A stretch of DNA of 64,000 nucleotides from Tropicibacter alexandrii (GTDB taxonomy: Bacteria; Pseudomonadota; Alphaproteobacteria; Rhodobacterales; Rhodobacteraceae), in the NCBI RefSeq assembly GCF_003667315.2, contig NZ_RCTZ02000014.1:62001-126000 (forward strand). Reading direction: 5' to 3'. Below are positions 35,472-44,300 of this stretch, one piece after another; position 1 is the stretch's first letter; the number at the start of each line of letters is the position of its first letter. The notes beneath the pieces are model-generated. The model saw only the letters and a list, made by a program, of their open reading frames with translations. It was not told the DNA's origin and ran no database searches. The translations under genes were made by a program, and so were the position numbers.

Positions 35472-36245
35472 ATGGCAGGCGATGGGCAAGGCTGGCTCGA
35501 CCGGATTTCGCAAGTGGCGGCAGAGCGGCGCTGGGCGCGCGCTGCGGCGTCGGCGGAAACGACTGACCTCCCGGACCTGCGCAAGCAGCGCAGCAAGGCG
35601 CGTCGCCTGAAGACCCATCTCGACCGGCTGATCTTCGTGGCGGAGTCGCGTCTTGCACTGCCCCTGATCGGCAACCAAAGCTTTCCGCGCCCGGCCGATG
35701 CCGACTGGGCGTGGCGGCCCGAGCTGTGGTGCGGTCCCTTGTCCGTGCCCGGAATCTCGTCGGTGCAATCGAAGTCGATGCTGGGCGACGAGGCGACGCT
35801 GTTCCACGATTGCGCCCATTCCGAGCTGACCCTGCGCCAGATCCGCAACATGCGCGAAGCCGACCTTGCCGCCTATGGCCTGCGCCTCGATGTGTTCAAG
35901 TTCGACGGGTCGTACTTGTCGCTCGCCATCGACCTACCCGAAGAGGCGGCCCAAGGGTTGAAACGCAAGCATCTGATCAAGGTCGATACCATTGTCGAGA
36001 TGGAAAAACGGCTGGAAATCTTTGCCCGCCTGAACATCAAGCACGGCCCGAACACCGAACAAATCGTGCGCGAATTGCCCCTGCATGACGAAGAGATCAC
36101 GGTGGAATTCGATCTGGCCTACACCAAGCTCAACGAGAAGCGGGTGGAAAAGATGTGGCTGGACCTGATCTTTGAGGGGCCGCAGATGAATCAGGTGATC
36201 CTGCGGGATCTGACCTTCAGCCGGCGCAAGCGGGCGGAATTGTAG
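35472..36245 (+). CDS. DUF6478-like protein
   Basis: This 257-residue soluble protein begins MAGDGQGWLDRISQVAAERRW and contains FHDCAHSELTLRQIRNMREADL, GLRLDVFKFDGSYLSLAIDLP and a C-terminal IFEGPQMNQVILRDLTFSRRKR. It matches my memory of a family largely restricted to Rhodobacterales; no activity is known. The name is from recall of the pattern, not from a search. It is followed 12 bp later by a 125-residue gene, probably in the same transcript. Confidence 0.65.
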   Translation: MAGDGQGWLDRISQVAAERRWARAAASAETTDLPDLRKQRSKARRLKTHLDRLIFVAESRLALPLIGNQSFPRPADADWAWRPELWCGPLSVPGISSVQSKSMLGDEATLFHDCAHSELTLRQIRNMREADLAAYGLRLDVFKFDGSYLSLAIDLPEEAAQGLKRKHLIKVDTIVEMEKRLEIFARLNIKHGPNTEQIVRELPLHDEEITVEFDLAYTKLNEKRVEKMWLDLIFEGPQMNQVILRDLTFSRRKRAEL

Positions 36246-36257
36246 AAAGGGACCGCG

Positions 36258-36635
36258 ATGAGCGCCTATACTTTGACCAAGACGCAGTTTCGCGAAGGCA
36301 TATGGACCGGCCTGCTGGTGGCCAAAGAGGCCAACGCCGCCCCGCCCGAGATCCTCGTGACCCTGCGGGACATGCCGGTCAAGGGCGTGACCGTGGCCGA
36401 AACCGCGCAGGCGGGGCGCTACGCCGTCGAAATCCCGGTCCCGCGCGAGGCGCTGAGTGACGGGGTCCAGACCTTCCTGATTACCGATGCCAACGCGGAT
36501 GTGGTGCTGGAAAGCTTTACCCTCATGGCGGGTGAAGCCCTCGGAGAAGATATTCGCGCCGAGGTCGACTTGTTGCGGGCCGAGCTGGACATGCTCAAGC
36601 GCGCCTTCCGGCGCCACTGTCTGGAAACCACCTAA
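36258..36635 (+). CDS. Hypothetical protein paired with the DUF6478-like gene
   Basis: This 125-residue protein has a beta-rich N-terminal domain (ILVTLRDMPVKGVTVAETA, YAVEIPVPREALSDGVQTFL) and a C-terminal helix with heptads (AEVDLLRAELDMLKRAFRRH). I do not recognise a family. It starts 12 bp after the preceding gene. The closing helix might mediate pairing with a partner. Confidence 0.65.
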   Translation: MSAYTLTKTQFREGIWTGLLVAKEANAAPPEILVTLRDMPVKGVTVAETAQAGRYAVEIPVPREALSDGVQTFLITDANADVVLESFTLMAGEALGEDIRAEVDLLRAELDMLKRAFRRHCLETT

Positions 36636-36641
36636 GGGGTG

Positions 36642-36664
36642 CCGGGGCAAAGCCCCGGTCTACG
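36642..36664. terminator. Hairpin with 3-nt loop at gene end (family copy 3)
   Basis: CCGGGGC, loop AAA, GCCCCGG, then TCTACG, 6 bp after the stop at 36635. The outer pair differs from the copies at 8967 and 45891 but still pairs. Confidence 0.55.
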
Positions 36665-36700
36665 ATCTGTTGCGCATGCCCGCATGAGGGTCCGCGCCAC

Positions 36701-36770
36701 TTGCGTTTCTTCTGGCCGAAAATACCGCGGGGGGCTCCGCAGGAGCGGGGGCAGAGCCCCCTCCGCCCCG
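36701..36770 (+). repeat. Dispersed intergenic element, copy B
   Basis: TTGCGTTTCTTCTGGCCG, then AAAATACCGCGGGG and GGGGGCAGAGCCCC. It shares its CTTCT, AAATACC and inverted G/C blocks with copies at 28315-28404 and 44301-44372. It sits between two plus-strand genes. Confidence 0.55.
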
Positions 36771-36837
36771 GCCACCGGCGCGCCATTGACCTTGCCGCCG
36801 ACACAGGCCACTTTGCCTGCAATCCCGAGGAGCCCCC

Positions 36838-37752
36838 ATGTCCCCCCTGCGCGGCATCGCCCTGAAATTGGGCGCCATTACCCTGTTCTCTGCCATGGCC
36901 GCGCTGGTGAAAGCCGGTGTGGCGCATGTGCCGACCGGCGAGGCGGTCTTTTTTCGGTCGTTCTTCGCCATGCCGGTGATCGTGGTCTGGCTGGCGATGC
37001 GGGGGGATCTGTCGACAGGGTTCAGGACCCGCCACCCGATGGGCCATCTGTGGCGCGGGCTGATCGGCGTTTCGGCCATGGGCTGCGGCTTTGGCGCGCT
37101 GGGCCTGCTGCCGCTGCCCGAGGTCACGGCGCTTGGCTATGCCGCGCCGCTGCTGACGGTGATCTTTGCCGCGATCCTGTTGGGGGAACGCATCCGCCTG
37201 TTCCGCATCAGCGCGGTTGTGATGGGGCTGGTCGGCGTTTCGGTGGTTCTCTGGCCAAGGCTGAGCTTCGACGATCTCACCGGCCCCGCCACTCTGGGCG
37301 TGGCCCTCGTGCTGATGTCGGCGGTCTTTCGGGCGCTGGCGCAAATCCACATTCGCCGCATGGTCCGGACCGAGGAAACCTCGGCCATCGTGTTCTATTT
37401 CTCGTTGACCGCGACCCTCTTCGCCCTGCTGACCGCGCCGTTCGGATGGGTCTGGCCGGACACGCCGATCCTGCTGGGCTTGGTCGCGGCGGGGTTGATC
37501 GGGGGCGTTGCACAGATATTGCTGACCTCGTCCTACCGCTACGCGGAAGCGGCGCTGCTGGCGCCGTTCGACTATGCCTCGATCCTGTTTGCCATCGCGA
37601 TCGGATGGGCCTTCTTCGACGAGATTCCGACGGTGATGGTGCTGATCGGCTCTGCCATCGTCATGACGGCTGGCTTGATGATCATCTGGCGGGAACGGCA
37701 GTTGGGGCTGAAACGGGGCACCGCCCGCCCCTTGATGCCCGCCAAGTGGTAG
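36838..37752 (+). CDS. EamA/DMT family transporter
   Basis: This 304-residue protein has ten hydrophobic helices in two EamA repeats (first repeat to about residue 135; second begins near PATLGVALVLMSAVFRALAQ). It is an inner-membrane drug/metabolite-type transporter; substrate unknown. GAGGAG lies 6 nt before the ATG. Its stop codon overlaps the first bases of a 26-bp palindrome, and the next gene is convergent. Confidence 0.88.
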   Translation: MSPLRGIALKLGAITLFSAMAALVKAGVAHVPTGEAVFFRSFFAMPVIVVWLAMRGDLSTGFRTRHPMGHLWRGLIGVSAMGCGFGALGLLPLPEVTALGYAAPLLTVIFAAILLGERIRLFRISAVVMGLVGVSVVLWPRLSFDDLTGPATLGVALVLMSAVFRALAQIHIRRMVRTEETSAIVFYFSLTATLFALLTAPFGWVWPDTPILLGLVAAGLIGGVAQILLTSSYRYAEAALLAPFDYASILFAIAIGWAFFDEIPTVMVLIGSAIVMTAGLMIIWRERQLGLKRGTARPLMPAKW

Positions 37753-37774
37753 GATGGGTGATCACCCATCCTAC
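37749..37774. repeat. 26-bp perfect palindrome, copy 2
   Basis: Identical to 17267-17292. Here it lies exactly between two convergent genes, overlapping one stop and ending 1 bp before the other, which fits a bidirectional terminator. Confidence 0.88.
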
Positions 37775-37775
37775 T

Positions 37776-39065
37776 TCATAGATCAAAAACCGACGCAGCC
37801 ATGTAGGCGGGCCGCAGGAGCACCCGCCGGAATCGGCCCAACGGGAAGCGCGCGGGGGGCTTGCGCAGGAAGGCCGGGGCGGGCCCTGAAGCGCGCCCGG
37901 TGATCTGCGCCGCCACATGTGCCCCCGCATAGGACCCCATCGCCACGCCATTGCCGTGAAACCCCATCGCCGCATAGAGGCCCGCATGACCGGGCACTTG
38001 CCCGACAAAGGGCACCAGCCCGCGCATCAGGCAGACCAGCCCGTCCCAGTCATGGGTGATCTTGACATCCGCCCATGCCGGAAAGAGGCGGGCGAAGTCG
38101 CGGCGGATCTCGGCCTTGATCGCCTGCCGAGCCCGCGCGGACGCATCGAGGCCACCGCGCATCCCGAACAGAAAGCGCCCATCCGGCATGAGCCGGAAAT
38201 AGTGCAGCAGAAAGCGGCTGTCATAGGCCATCTGGTGCGACCACCAGCCCTGCGCCTGCTGCTCTTGCGCCGTCAGGGGGCGCGTGACGATCACGCTGGA
38301 TTGCACCGGCAGATAGCGGGCCGACAGCCAATCCGGCAGATCCTCGGAGGAATAGCCGTTGGTGGCCAGAATGACGGTGTCGGCGCGGACACTCTGCGCT
38401 CCGACCTGCAGGGTCCATGCGCCGTCACGGTGCAGGCCGGTGACCGGGCTGCGGGCAAAAAGCTGCGCCCCGGCTTGGATCGCCGCACGGGCCAGCCCGT
38501 CATGGTATTTCTGCGGGTTCAGCGCGAAGCCCACCGGCGACCAGAGGCCGCCATGCCAAGTGCCGCCCATCCCCTGCTCGGCAAGGTCCCGGCGCGACAA
38601 CATCCGCTCGCCCGGCCCGGCCCGCATGCGGCGCAGCGCGCGCGGGGAATGGGCCAGCATGACCTCGCCCTCGCTGTGGGTGTCGGCGTCGATGGCATGT
38701 CGATCCAGCAGCGCACTGACATGATCGACCGCAGCGACCTGCGCGTCGTGCCAAAGGCCCGCGTCGTCGGCACCATAGCGGCGGCGCAGCGCCGCGTCGG
38801 ACAGTTTCGCGCCCCCCAGACAGCAGAACCCGCCATTGCGGCCCGAGGCGCCCCAACCGGGGCGCTCTGCCTCGAAAACGGCGACGCGCACGCCCTGTTC
38901 GGCAAGGGCCAGCGCTGCGTTCAAACCGGTGAAGCCGCCGCCGATGACCGCCACATCGACGCTCAGATCATCGCTCAGCCGGGGCCAGTCCTGCGCGGGG
39001 CGCGTGTCGGACCAATACGCGCCGGGATCGGCTGCGTAGGCCGCGTCCTCGTAGATGCGCTTCAC
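37776..39065 (-). CDS. puuB: FAD-dependent amine oxidase, gamma-glutamylputrescine oxidase-like
   Basis: This 429-residue DAO-type flavoprotein has the FAD motif VAVIGGGFTGLNAALALAE near residue 38 followed by GWGASGRNGG, and a C-terminal YAAMGFHGNGVAMGSYAG block. PuuB-type enzymes oxidise gamma-glutamylputrescine. The start is a GTG at 39065 that overlaps the potI stop (GTGA). Cotranscription with the polyamine transporter supports the substrate, but other amines are possible because no puuA or puuC is adjacent. Confidence 0.8.
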   Translation of the reverse strand: MKRIYEDAAYAADPGAYWSDTRPAQDWPRLSDDLSVDVAVIGGGFTGLNAALALAEQGVRVAVFEAERPGWGASGRNGGFCCLGGAKLSDAALRRRYGADDAGLWHDAQVAAVDHVSALLDRHAIDADTHSEGEVMLAHSPRALRRMRAGPGERMLSRRDLAEQGMGGTWHGGLWSPVGFALNPQKYHDGLARAAIQAGAQLFARSPVTGLHRDGAWTLQVGAQSVRADTVILATNGYSSEDLPDWLSARYLPVQSSVIVTRPLTAQEQQAQGWWSHQMAYDSRFLLHYFRLMPDGRFLFGMRGGLDASARARQAIKAEIRRDFARLFPAWADVKITHDWDGLVCLMRGLVPFVGQVPGHAGLYAAMGFHGNGVAMGSYAGAHVAAQITGRASGPAPAFLRKPPARFPLGRFRRVLLRPAYMAASVFDL

Positions 39066-39877
39066 GTCCGCGCTGCGGCCTGTTCGTCGCGCGCACGCGC
39101 AACGGCGGCGCGCTTGGTCGCCAGCGAGGCGCTGATCACGCCGATGGTCACAAGCCCGATCATGATCGTCGACAGCGCGTTGATTTCGGGCGAGACGCCC
39201 AGACGCACGGCGGAGAAGATCTTGATCGGCAGGGTGGTGGCCGACGGCCCGGTGGTAAAGCTGGCGATCACCAGATCGTCCAGCGACAGGGTAAAGGCCA
39301 GTAGCCAGCCCGAGATCACCGCAGGCGCGATGATCGGCAAGGTGACAAGGCGGAAGCTGTCGAAGGGCGTTGCGCCAAGGTCCAGCGCCGCCTCTTCGAG
39401 CGAGCGGTCAAAGGTCGCCAGCCGCGACGAGACCACGACCGAGACATAGCACATGGCAAAGGTCGTATGCGCCAGCACGATGGTCAGCACGCCCCGGTCC
39501 AGCCCGATGCCGATGAAGAGTAGCAGCAGAGACAGGCCGGTGATGACTTCGGGCATCACCAGCGGCGCGTAGATCATGCCGGAAAACAGCGTGCGACCGG
39601 AAAACCGCCCCGCGCGCACCAGCACATAGGCGGCCAGCGTGCCCAGTACGGTCGCGATGGTCGAGGACATGAGCGCCACCTTCAGCGTCACCCAAGCAGC
39701 GTCGAGATATTCCTGGTTGCGCAAGAGCTCGCCGTACCATTTGGTCGAAAACCCGGCCCAAACGGTGACGAGGCGGCTTTCATTGAAACTGTAGACGATC
39801 AGCACGATCATCGGCAGGTAGAGAAACGCAAAGCCAAGGCTGAGCGCGGTGGCGTTGAACCAGCTGAAGCGTCTCAT
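39062..39877 (-). CDS. potI: Polyamine ABC transporter permease PotI/PotC-like
   Basis: This 271-residue permease has six hydrophobic helices and the cytoplasmic coupling loop EEAALDLGATPFDSFRLVTLP (EAA motif), plus NESRLVTVWAGFSTKWY typical of PotC/PotI. With PotH, the ATPase and PotF it imports putrescine or spermidine. The ATG at 39877 is preferred; a longer frame reads into the palindromic element upstream. Its stop is coupled to the oxidase start. Confidence 0.9.
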   Translation of the reverse strand: MRRFSWFNATALSLGFAFLYLPMIVLIVYSFNESRLVTVWAGFSTKWYGELLRNQEYLDAAWVTLKVALMSSTIATVLGTLAAYVLVRAGRFSGRTLFSGMIYAPLVMPEVITGLSLLLLFIGIGLDRGVLTIVLAHTTFAMCYVSVVVSSRLATFDRSLEEAALDLGATPFDSFRLVTLPIIAPAVISGWLLAFTLSLDDLVIASFTTGPSATTLPIKIFSAVRLGVSPEINALSTIMIGLVTIGVISASLATKRAAVARARDEQAAART

Positions 39878-39903
39878 GCGGACCTCGCGGGGCTGAGGTG
39901 GAG

Positions 39904-39924
39904 GCCCCGGGTCAAGCCCGGGGC
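39904..39924 (+). repeat. TCAAG-loop palindromic element
   Basis: Stem GCCCCGGG, loop TCAAG, exact complement. It is a single copy in the gap between potH and potI. Confidence 0.9.
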
Positions 39925-39938
39925 GGGTGTGCAACTGG

Positions 39939-40829
39939 TCATTCGCCGCGCTCCCTTGCCCGGTCTTCGCTGCGCTGGAAGATCATGATCGGGATCACGA
40001 GGATCGCCAGCAGCACCACGGCCACGGCGCTTGCCAGAGGCCAGTCGAGGTTGTTGAAGAATTCCTGCCACAGCACCCGGCCGATCATCAGAGTGCCCGA
40101 TCCGCCCAGCAATTCGGGGATGACGAATTCACCGACCGAGGGGATGAAGACAAGGAAGCAGCCCGCGATGATCCCGCCCTTGGAGAGCGGGATGGTGATC
40201 ATCCAGAAGGCCGAGAGGCGCGAGGCGCCAAGGTCTTCGGCGGCTTCCAGCAGGCTGTCATCCATCTTTTCCAGCGCCGAATAGATCGGCAGGATCATGA
40301 AGGGCAGGTAGGTGTAGACGATGCCGATGAACACCGCAGTATTGGTGTTCAGGATTTGCAGCGGCTCAGAGATGATGCCCGTAGCCACCAGCACCGAGTT
40401 CAGCACCCCGTCGCCCGCAAGGATCACCTTCCACGCATAGACGCGGATCAGGAAGCTGGTCCAGAAGGGCAGGATCACCAGCATCAGCAGGGTCGGGCGC
40501 CATTCGTCCGGTGCGCGGGCCATGCCGTAGGCGATGGGATAGCCGATCACCAGCGCCAGCAGGGTCGAGATCAGCGCGATGCGCAGCGACGACAGGTAGG
40601 ACTTCCAATACAACTCGTCGGTGGTGAGGAAGGCGAAATTCTCGAAGTCCAGTTCCGAGAAGAACGCCTTGAGCCCCGCCCAGCCTTCGCTGAGGTCGAG
40701 CTGTGGCATGTAAGGCGGGCGCGCGATGGCCACGTCCGACAGCGAGATCTTCACCACGATCAGGAACGGCACAAGGAACAGCGCCAGAAGCCAGAGATAC
40801 GGGATGGCGATGAGGGTGAACCTACGCAT
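39939..40829 (-). CDS. potH: Polyamine ABC transporter permease PotH/PotB-like
   Basis: This 296-residue permease begins MRRFTLIAIPYLWLLALFLVPF. It has six helices and the EAA loop LEAAEDLGASRLSAFWMITIPLS. PPYMPQL and the late PSVGEFVIPELLGG block are typical of PotB/PotH. The ATG at 40829 is used; an upstream in-frame ATG lies inside a palindromic element and is unlikely. Confidence 0.9.
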   Translation of the reverse strand: MRRFTLIAIPYLWLLALFLVPFLIVVKISLSDVAIARPPYMPQLDLSEGWAGLKAFFSELDFENFAFLTTDELYWKSYLSSLRIALISTLLALVIGYPIAYGMARAPDEWRPTLLMLVILPFWTSFLIRVYAWKVILAGDGVLNSVLVATGIISEPLQILNTNTAVFIGIVYTYLPFMILPIYSALEKMDDSLLEAAEDLGASRLSAFWMITIPLSKGGIIAGCFLVFIPSVGEFVIPELLGGSGTLMIGRVLWQEFFNNLDWPLASAVAVVLLAILVIPIMIFQRSEDRARERGE

Positions 40830-40839
40830 GTGATCCCCC

Positions 40840-40905
40840 GTCCCGGGCTTGACCCGGGACCTCATGGTCGGGCTTGGCGTGGAGGCCCCGGGTCAAGCCC
40901 GGGGC
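40840..40905. repeat. Inverted pair of TCAAG-loop palindromic elements
   Basis: Copy 1 (40840-40860, minus) has stem GTCCCGGG; copy 2 (40885-40905, plus) has stem GCCCCGGG. They are 24 nt apart and fill the ATPase-potH gap. Confidence 0.9.
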
Positions 40906-40925
40906 GCGTTGGGCTTGCCGCGCGG

Positions 40926-42296
40926 TCACGCCTCGTCCTCCAGCACGATCCCGGCGGTTGCGGTGAAGCCGAGCCAGACGTCATCCTCCCACGTGATGTT
41001 GCGGCGCGAGATGCGGCGAGTGTTCGCGACCTGCGCCTTGACCTTCGTGCCGTCGGTCAGTTCGACGTGATAGGTCGAGATATTGCCGAGATAGCCAATA
41101 TCGATGACCTTGCCGCGCAGCACGTTGGGCGCGTCGGGGCGGTCTTTGCCGATGGACAGCTTTTCCGGGCGCAGCGCCAGAACGACCTTCTTGCCGTCCA
41201 GTGCCGCGTCGCCATTGGCGGCGATCAGCGCGGGCTGACCGTCGACCCAGTCGATGGACAGGCCTCCTTCGGGGATATCCGGCGCAGCGGCTGGTTTGGC
41301 TTTGGCGGTTTCCTCGGGCGAGGGCGCGGGAAGGGCCTTGGGCGCGTCGTCTTCGGGGCGTTCGCCAAGGATCGGTTTGAGCAGGTTGTCATGCAGCCAC
41401 GCGCCCATGGCGTTGGGCTCGGGGCGCGGGTCGCGATTGAGCGCGGGCTGCGCCGCCTCTGTCGCCGGTTCCGGCACGGGCTTCGGGGCGGGGGTGGCCT
41501 GCGGTGCCGCCGTGCGGGCTTTGGCCACGCCACGGATCAGGTTCACATCGCCGATGAAGTCAGCCACGTAGACCGAATTCGGCGCCTCGTAGATCACGTC
41601 TGGCGTGGCCACCTGCACGATGCGCCCCTCGTCCATCACCGCCACGCGGCTGGCGACGGTCATCGCCTCTTCCTGATCGTGGGTGACGATCACGAAGGTC
41701 GTGCCAGTCTTTTCCTGAATGTCCATCAGCTCGAACTGGGTTTCCTCGCGCAGCTTCTTGTCCAGCGCGCCGAGCGGTTCGTCGAGCAGCAACAGTTTCG
41801 GCGCCTTGGCCAGCGACCGCGCCAAGGCTACGCGCTGGCGCTGGCCACCGGAAATCTGGTGCGGCTTGCGCTTGGCAAACTTCGACAGGCGGGTCAGGCG
41901 CAGCATCTCGTCGACGCGGGCCTGAATGAAATCCTTGTCCTTGCCTTCGCGCCGCAGGCCAAAGGCGATATTGTCGAACACCGTCAGATGCGGGAATAGA
42001 GCGTAGCTCTGGAACATCATGTTCACCGCGCGCTTGTTCGGCGGCACGGTGTCGATCTGCTGGCCGTTGAGCAGGATGTGCCCCTCGGTCGGGGTCTCGA
42101 AGCCCGCAAGCATCCGCATCATCGTGGTCTTGCCACAGCCGGACGGGCCCAAAAGGGCAAAGAACTCGCGTTCGTAAATGTCCAGCGTCAGGTCATCGAT
42201 GGCGGTGAAATCGCCGAACCGCTTGGTGACGTTGCGAAACTGGATAAGAGGCTTGGCCTCAGGGTCGGTCCACGGGGCAAATACGGGTTCGGCCAT
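40926..42296 (-). CDS. potG: Polyamine ABC transporter ATPase with long linker insertion
   Basis: This 456-residue protein has Walker A GPSGCGKTT near residue 55, signature ISGGQRQRVALARS, Walker B LLLLDEPLGALD and switch His in VTHDQEEAM. The C-terminal TOBE domain (LRPEKLSIGKD... on) binds regulatory ligands in relatives. Between NADFIGDVN-type end of the ATPase and the TOBE domain lies an extra Pro/Ala/Glu-rich segment of about 100 residues (roughly 255-355), making the protein longer than the usual 360-380. It powers putrescine/spermidine import with PotF, PotH and PotI. Confidence 0.9.
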   Translation of the reverse strand: MAEPVFAPWTDPEAKPLIQFRNVTKRFGDFTAIDDLTLDIYEREFFALLGPSGCGKTTMMRMLAGFETPTEGHILLNGQQIDTVPPNKRAVNMMFQSYALFPHLTVFDNIAFGLRREGKDKDFIQARVDEMLRLTRLSKFAKRKPHQISGGQRQRVALARSLAKAPKLLLLDEPLGALDKKLREETQFELMDIQEKTGTTFVIVTHDQEEAMTVASRVAVMDEGRIVQVATPDVIYEAPNSVYVADFIGDVNLIRGVAKARTAAPQATPAPKPVPEPATEAAQPALNRDPRPEPNAMGAWLHDNLLKPILGERPEDDAPKALPAPSPEETAKAKPAAAPDIPEGGLSIDWVDGQPALIAANGDAALDGKKVVLALRPEKLSIGKDRPDAPNVLRGKVIDIGYLGNISTYHVELTDGTKVKAQVANTRRISRRNITWEDDVWLGFTATAGIVLEDEA

Positions 42297-42314
42297 ATGT
42301 CATTCCTTGGTCCC

Positions 42315-42368
42315 GTCCCGGGCTTGACCCGGGACCTCATGGTGGAGGCCCCGGGTCAAGCCCGGGGC
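42315..42368. repeat. Inverted pair of TCAAG-loop palindromic elements
   Basis: Copy 1 (42315-42335, minus) has stem GTCCCGGG; copy 2 (42348-42368, plus) has stem GCCCCGGG, 12 nt apart, in the potF-ATPase gap. Confidence 0.9.
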
Positions 42369-42384
42369 GGGTGTTGCAATAGGC

Positions 42385-43479
42385 TCAGGTGCCCGATTTG
42401 ATCTTGGTCCACAGGCGGGTCACGACGCGCTGCACCCGGGGCGGGTAGGGCGTGGTGGTGAACGTGTTGTCCAGCGCCGCCTGCGACGGGTAGATCGCCG
42501 GATCACCGATCACGTCCTCGGCCAGGAATTCCTGCGAGGCCTTGTTGCCGTTGGCGTAATAGACATAGTTCGACGCCGCCGCCATGTTCTGCGCATCCAT
42601 GATGAAGTTCAGGAAGGTATGCGCGCCCTCGGGGTTCGGCGCATCCACCGGAATGGCCATCTGGTCGAACCACATCTGCGCGCCCTCGTCGGGGGCGTAA
42701 TAGCTGATCTCGACGCCGTTATCCGCCTCGGCGGCACGGTCGCGCGCTTGCAGGATGTCACCGGACCAGCCGACGGCCACGCAGATCTCGCCATTGGCAA
42801 GCGCATTGATGTATTCGGAGGAGTGGAACTTCTGGATGTGGTCGCGGATGGGCATGTAGACGCCCTCGGCCTTGGCGATCACGTCCGGATCATGGCTGTC
42901 CGGGTCCTCGCCAATATAGTTCAGCGCGGCGGGAATCATCTCGGCCGGGGCATCGAGGAACATCACGCCGCATTCCGCCAGCTTTTCCATGTTCTCGGGC
43001 TTGAAAACGAGGTCCCACGAGGTCACGGGCGCGTCGTCGCCCAGCAGTTCCTTGACCTTCGCCTCGTTCACGCCGAGGCCGGTGGTGCCCCACATGTAGT
43101 TGATGGCGTATTCGTTGCCGGGGTCGTATTTCGCGGTTCGGTCGGCGATCACGTCCCACATATTGTCGATGTTGGGCAGCTTGGACTTGTCCAGCTTCTG
43201 GAAAGCGCCCGCAGAAATTTGCCGCTGCAAGAACGTGCCGGTGGGCACCACGACATCATAGCCGGAGCCGCCGGCCAGCATCTTCGTCTCCAGCACCTCG
43301 TTGCTGTCGAACACGTCGTAGACCAGCTTGAGGCCGGTCTCGGATTCGAACTTGGCCAGCAACTCTTCGTCGATGTAGTCGGACCAGTTATAGACGCGCA
43401 CTTCCTGCGCGGTGGCCATCCCGGCCAGCGCCGCAAGGGTTGCGGTCAGCGTGAGTGTCTTGATCGTGGTTGACGTCAT
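42385..43479 (-). CDS. potF: Putrescine/spermidine-binding periplasmic protein
   Basis: This 364-residue binding protein has a signal peptide (TLTLTATLAALAGMATAQ, cut after AQ or ATA) and the family opening VRVYNWSDYIDEELLAKFE. GYDVVVPTGTFLQRQI and YMWGTTGLGVNEAKV are typical of PotF/PotD ligand sites. GGGAG lies 7 nt before the ATG at 43479. It is the first gene of the transporter operon, which suits the need for excess binding protein, and is divergent from the GntR regulator. Confidence 0.92.
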   Translation of the reverse strand: MTSTTIKTLTLTATLAALAGMATAQEVRVYNWSDYIDEELLAKFESETGLKLVYDVFDSNEVLETKMLAGGSGYDVVVPTGTFLQRQISAGAFQKLDKSKLPNIDNMWDVIADRTAKYDPGNEYAINYMWGTTGLGVNEAKVKELLGDDAPVTSWDLVFKPENMEKLAECGVMFLDAPAEMIPAALNYIGEDPDSHDPDVIAKAEGVYMPIRDHIQKFHSSEYINALANGEICVAVGWSGDILQARDRAAEADNGVEISYYAPDEGAQMWFDQMAIPVDAPNPEGAHTFLNFIMDAQNMAAASNYVYYANGNKASQEFLAEDVIGDPAIYPSQAALDNTFTTTPYPPRVQRVVTRLWTKIKSGT

Positions 43480-43538
43480 GTCATGGCTCCCGTTGGTCGC
43501 GGGGTCTTTGCCGCCCCGTCCCCGGATTTTGATCATAA

Positions 43539-43556
43539 GTTGCAAAATCGTGCAAC
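43539..43556. promoter_or_regulatory. Candidate operator between potF and the GntR gene
   Basis: GTTGCA and TGCAAC form a perfect inverted repeat around six bases. A TTTGATCATA block adjoins it at 43528-43537 and recurs in the transaminase promoter (44395-44404). Binding by the GntR protein is inferred. Confidence 0.5.
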
Positions 43557-43632
43557 TCTTGCGATGCTTTCACTGATAAGGACCACGCGCAAGGGGTCCC
43601 GAAAGGGCAAGCGCGCCGGGGGAGGCAAAGCG

Positions 43633-44292
43633 ATGAATTCACAGGCAGAACCGCCCGCAGGCGCAGGGCTGCCAGCACATGAGCGCACCTATCGCGCCTT
43701 GCGCGATGCGGTGCTCTTCGGGGCCTTGGCGCCCGGTGAGCCGGTCACGATTCAGGGGCTGACCGAACGTCTGAACACCGGGATGACTCCGGTTCGCGAG
43801 GCGCTGCGCCGCCTGACGGCGGAGGGGGCGCTTCAGACCTTGGGCAATCGCCGGATCATGGTGCCGGTGCTGGACGCGGCGGCTGTCGAGGAACTCACCG
43901 AAGCGCGTCTGGCGCTGGAACCGCGCCTCGCGGCGCGGGCGGCCACCCATGCGGACAAGGTTGGCATCGCGGCGCTGCGCGCCATCGATGCGCGTCTCGA
44001 CCGCGCCATCGCACGCGGGGATGTGACCGGATATCTCGCGGAAAACCACGCCTTTCACGCGCATCTCAATGCGCTGGCGCAGGCCCCGATTCTGACATCC
44101 CTCGTAGAAGGTCTGTGGCTCCGGTTCGGACCATCCTTGCGGATTGTCTGTGGTCAGGTGGGGACGCGTAACCTGCCGGATTTGCACAAGGATCTTCTGA
44201 CGGCGCTCGAAACCGGCGACACCGAAGCCGCATCCGCCGCCATCGCGGGCGACGTTGCACAGGGCATGGACTTGATCGCGCAAAACCTGTGA
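43633..44292 (+). CDS. GntR family (FadR/FCD-type) transcriptional regulator
   Basis: This 219-residue regulator has an N-terminal winged helix (TYRALRDAVLFGALAPGEPV ... GMTPVREALRRLTAEGAL) and an all-helical FCD effector domain with a possible metal site (ENHAFHAHLN, then a later His). GGAGG before the ATG at 43633 fixes the start. It lies between the divergent polyamine transporter and the transaminase, so it probably senses a polyamine or its breakdown product. Confidence 0.88.
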   Translation: MNSQAEPPAGAGLPAHERTYRALRDAVLFGALAPGEPVTIQGLTERLNTGMTPVREALRRLTAEGALQTLGNRRIMVPVLDAAAVEELTEARLALEPRLAARAATHADKVGIAALRAIDARLDRAIARGDVTGYLAENHAFHAHLNALAQAPILTSLVEGLWLRFGPSLRIVCGQVGTRNLPDLHKDLLTALETGDTEAASAAIAGDVAQGMDLIAQNL

Positions 44293-44300
44293 TCCGACGG

